Below the pieces are notes generated by a model. It was given only the letters and a program-made list of their open reading frames with translations, did not search any database and had not been told where the DNA came from. A stretch of DNA of 64,000 nucleotides from JAUHXS01 sp965213575 (GTDB lineage Bacteria > Bacteroidota > Bacteroidia > Chitinophagales > JAUHXS01): assembly GCA_965213575.1 (NCBI GenBank), contig CBDBZN010000006.1, positions 62,001 through 126,000 on the forward strand, written 5' to 3'. Made by a program: the position numbers and the translations under genes. Positions 61,322-64,000 of this stretch are shown here, piece by piece (positions within the stretch are counted from its first letter, which is position 1; each line of letters begins with the position of its first letter).

Positions 61322-64000
61322 ATGAATAGAATTTTTACTCTTATTACTACCGGATTAATAAGCTTAACACTTACACTGGGTTTTGCTCAACAATTTAATG
61401 AAACACAAAAAATAACCGGTACAGGATTTGGACCGGCAAACACATCCTATTTTGGAACTAGCGTAGCTATTTCAGGGGATTATACCATTGTGGGAGCACC
61501 GGGATATGATTACTTCAGTACTTTAAATACCGGAGCAGCGTATATTCATGAAAAAAAACCATTTTAATGAATGGCAATTAGCAGAATTTTTAAGGCCTTC
61601 CAACTTAAGTGCTGATGATAGATTTGGTGCACAAGTAGCCATATCTGGGGATTATGCTGTGGTGACAGCTCCTGAACATTCAAAAGATGCATCCGGCAAC
61701 AATAGTTTAAATGATGCAGGAGCAGCATATATTTATGAGCGAGATGGTACCGGTGATTGGAATATGGTACAAAAGATTGTGGCTTCCGATCGTGCTTCAG
61801 GAGAGTTTTTTGGAGAAGCACTTGCATTAGACGGGGATAGGATTATAATTGGCTCATATCTTGCAGATGCTGTTTATATATTTGAGCGTAATGGTTCTGG
61901 AGTTTGGATAGAAGAGCAAATATTATTATCGAATGATATAGTAGGGGGCGATTTCTTCGGTTTTTCAGTAGCTATAAATGGCGATTTTGCCGTAGTAGGA
62001 GCAAGTCGAGAAAATGCTACATTGTCAGGATTTAGTTCAGTAAGTAGTGCAGGGTCAGCTTATATATTTGAACGAAACGGATCAGGAGTTTGGAATCAAA
62101 TACAAAAAATAGTGGCTTCAGACAGAGAATTGAATGATGAGTTTGGAACAAGCGTAGCGATTGATGGGGATTACCTAATAGTAGGAGCAACACAGGAAGA
62201 TCATAATACAGCGGGTCTTGATTTTAGAAATAGAGCCGGTTCTGCTTATATATTTGAAAAGGATGGTTCAGGTACGTGGAATGAAGTACAAAAAGTCACA
62301 GAATTTCTTAGAGCAGCAGGTTCAGAATTTGGACATTCTGTTTCGCTAAAAGGAGATAGAGTAATTGTGACAGAAGCTTCTCTTTATGCAGGGGCATCTG
62401 TATTTGAACGAGATGGATCAGATAATTGGAACTATCAAGAAAAATTGATCAATGAAGGCTACACTTATAATGATGCATCTCAGAGCCCCGTGGCTTTATC
62501 TAGCGAGGGAATGGCTATTGTTGGTATCAATTTAGAAGGAGAAGACGAATTCAGTAATAGAACTTTTGAAGGAGCGGCATATATTTATACCTATTGCGAG
62601 CCAACTTCTTCTACTATTAACCTCACTGTTTGCGAGCCTTACTTAGCCCCCTCACAAACACAAACATTTACTGTTTCAGGAAATTATACAGATGTTATTC
62701 CAAATACTAGGGGGTGTGATAGTACCATCTCAATTAACCTTATCGTGAATCAAAACCCACCGACTATTAATCCGGCTGGTCCTTTAGTAATCTGCTCGGG
62801 AATTAATGAAACTCTATCTATCCCTGCCGTAGGAGGGGCAAGCTATTGTTATTTTAAAAATGAACAATGGGATAATGTGGGAAGCAGTGTTTCCAGTGGT
62901 GTAGGTCAATATACTACCTTGACTTTTGATGTAAATGATATACCATATGTGGTATTTAGAGATGAAGATGAAAATTTCACGCCGAGCGTTAAAAAATTTG
63001 ATGGTAATAATTGGGTTTTTGTAGGAGCCCCACGTAGTATTGAAATCAACCCGATAGGCAATGATTTGGATATGGCTATAAGCCAGTCAAATACACCATA
63101 TGTAACATATAGAGCGGGCTTCTCTAGTGGTTTGTATAGGGCAACGGTAAAAAGATTTGATGGAACAGATTGGATAAAAATAGGTTCTAATGAAGCTTCC
63201 ACTGGTGAGGTGCGTGATGTTAATATAGCGTTTGGCGAATATGAAACGCCCTATATCGCATATAAAGATGTAGACAATGGAGACAAAGCAACTGTAATGA
63301 AATACGAAGCCGGTTTCTGGGAACCTGTAGGGAATATTGCTTTTAGCTCCGGATCAATAACCGGCCTAAGCTTAGTAGTAAATAATAATAATGTACCTTA
63401 TGTAGCTTTTTCTGATGACAACAACAGTAATAAAGCCACCGTGATGAAGTATAATGGTACTACCTGGGTTAACGTTGGTGCTGCGGGTTTTACTTCAGGT
63501 GCTTCTTATGTTAATAAACTTGCACTTAATAATTCCGGCACTTTACATATGGCTTCTTATGATGTAGCGAATGGTAATAAAGCAACGGTCTATAAATTCA
63601 ACGGCAGTAGTTGGGTTACTGTTGGCACTGCGGGTTTTTCAGCAGGTATGGCCAATGATATTGACTTTGGCATAAATGAAGCAGATGAGCTATATGTTGC
63701 CTATCGAGATAATGCAAATAGCAATAAACTTACCGTAATGACTTATGATGGAATTGATTGGGTTCCTGCCGGTGATATTGCTTTTAGTGAAGGTGATGTA
63801 AATACACCAAGCATTGCCTTTGGAGCATATAATAAACCTTATGTTGCCTATAGGAATTTGGCTAACGGAAATAAAATATCAGTAGAGAAAATAGAGCCTG
63901 TTTGTATAGGTAATTCAAATTCTTTAGTGATTAACACAACAGGTACTTATAATGTGGAGGTAACCGCTTCAGATGGCTGTATCAGCTATGCTGCCAACTC
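61322..64000 (+). CDS. Long secreted FG-GAP and propeller protein, frameshifted, partial
   Basis: The frame starts MNRIFTLITTGLISLTLTLG (signal) and reads FNETQKITGTGFGPAN and FGTSVAISGDYTIVGAP, an FG-GAP repeat. At 61551-61558 there is a run of eight A bases. The first frame stops nine bases later (TAA at 61565), while the frame reached by removing one A continues to the end of the window. It reads at least seven FG-GAP-like repeats (pattern SVAIxGDxxVVGA...AYIFER), then two Cys-containing segments and a second series of repeats, PYVAYRDNANSNKLTVMTYD, like a six-bladed propeller. Either it is a broken gene, a sequencing error, or slippage. The C-terminus is outside the window. Confidence 0.8.

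Overview
The window looks like a chromosomal segment of an AT-rich member of the Bacteroidota. Reasons: the type B C-terminal sorting domains of the type IX secretion system (two proteins), the short-form SerA and SerC followed by a DUF1015 gene, an E1 alpha-beta fusion dehydrogenase, a DUF4834 protein, many lipoproteins with a Cys lipobox, a CarB without its C-terminal allosteric domain, promoters fitting the Bacteroidota -7 box TAnnTTTG, and almost no Shine-Dalgarno sequences. The 16S gene is present and would settle the placement; I cannot align it here.

Layout. 0-2.4 kb: a GT-B glycosyltransferase, a tiny lipoprotein and a REP-associated tyrosine transposase (RAYT) with three copies of its palindromic repeat, one of which ends a small lipoprotein gene. 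2.4-18.8 kb: housekeeping genes, namely mfd, LapA-like and DUF4834 membrane proteins, a Na+/H+ antiporter, carB, a family 2 glycosyltransferase, an OppC-type permease, Mrp with a NifU-domain protein, dnaN, lysA, a periplasmic rhodanese and a 3-methyladenine DNA glycosylase. 18.85-19.30 kb: an AT-rich intergenic block packed with DnaA-box-like nonamers. 19.3-25.7 kb: an M28 peptidase/glutaminyl cyclase, cysS, a SPOR protein and secA, all leftward. 26-32.6 kb: two SRPBCC genes (one broken), a BNR-repeat lipoprotein, a PagL-like outer membrane protein, a redoxin, and an overlapping uracil-DNA-glycosylase/PIF1-helicase pair.

32.7-36.1 kb is a patch of gene debris: the 3' end of an RHS toxin gene with a small membrane protein behind it, a broken nuclease fragment, a truncated membrane-protein gene and a second RAYT with its own, different REP family. 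It lies directly beside tRNA-Ile(GAT) and a 16S rRNA gene on the minus strand. No 23S or 5S follows. 38.4-45 kb: serC-serA-DUF1015, a PfkB kinase, a lipoprotein and a DUF72 protein. 45.1-50.6 kb: a possible defence island with a 1222-residue type IIG restriction-modification enzyme bracketed by one palindromic repeat family, and carrying in-frame copies of palindromes, followed by an unknown 229-residue protein and a 46-residue basic microprotein. 50.8-64 kb: secreted beta-helix and PKD proteins with type B sorting domains, a DUF5679 zinc-ribbon protein, a low-molecular-weight phosphatase next to the fused E1, an Nfu protein, a 7TM-DISM/LuxR sensor, a free-standing LuxR-type HTH protein and a long FG-GAP protein that carries a frameshift at an A8 run and runs off the end.

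The most unusual features are the coexistence of several palindromic repeat families (two with their own RAYT, two found inside a coding gene), the isolated 16S-tRNA-Ile pair, the DnaA-box cluster, and the restriction enzyme region. No CRISPR array, prophage or classical insertion sequence was seen.
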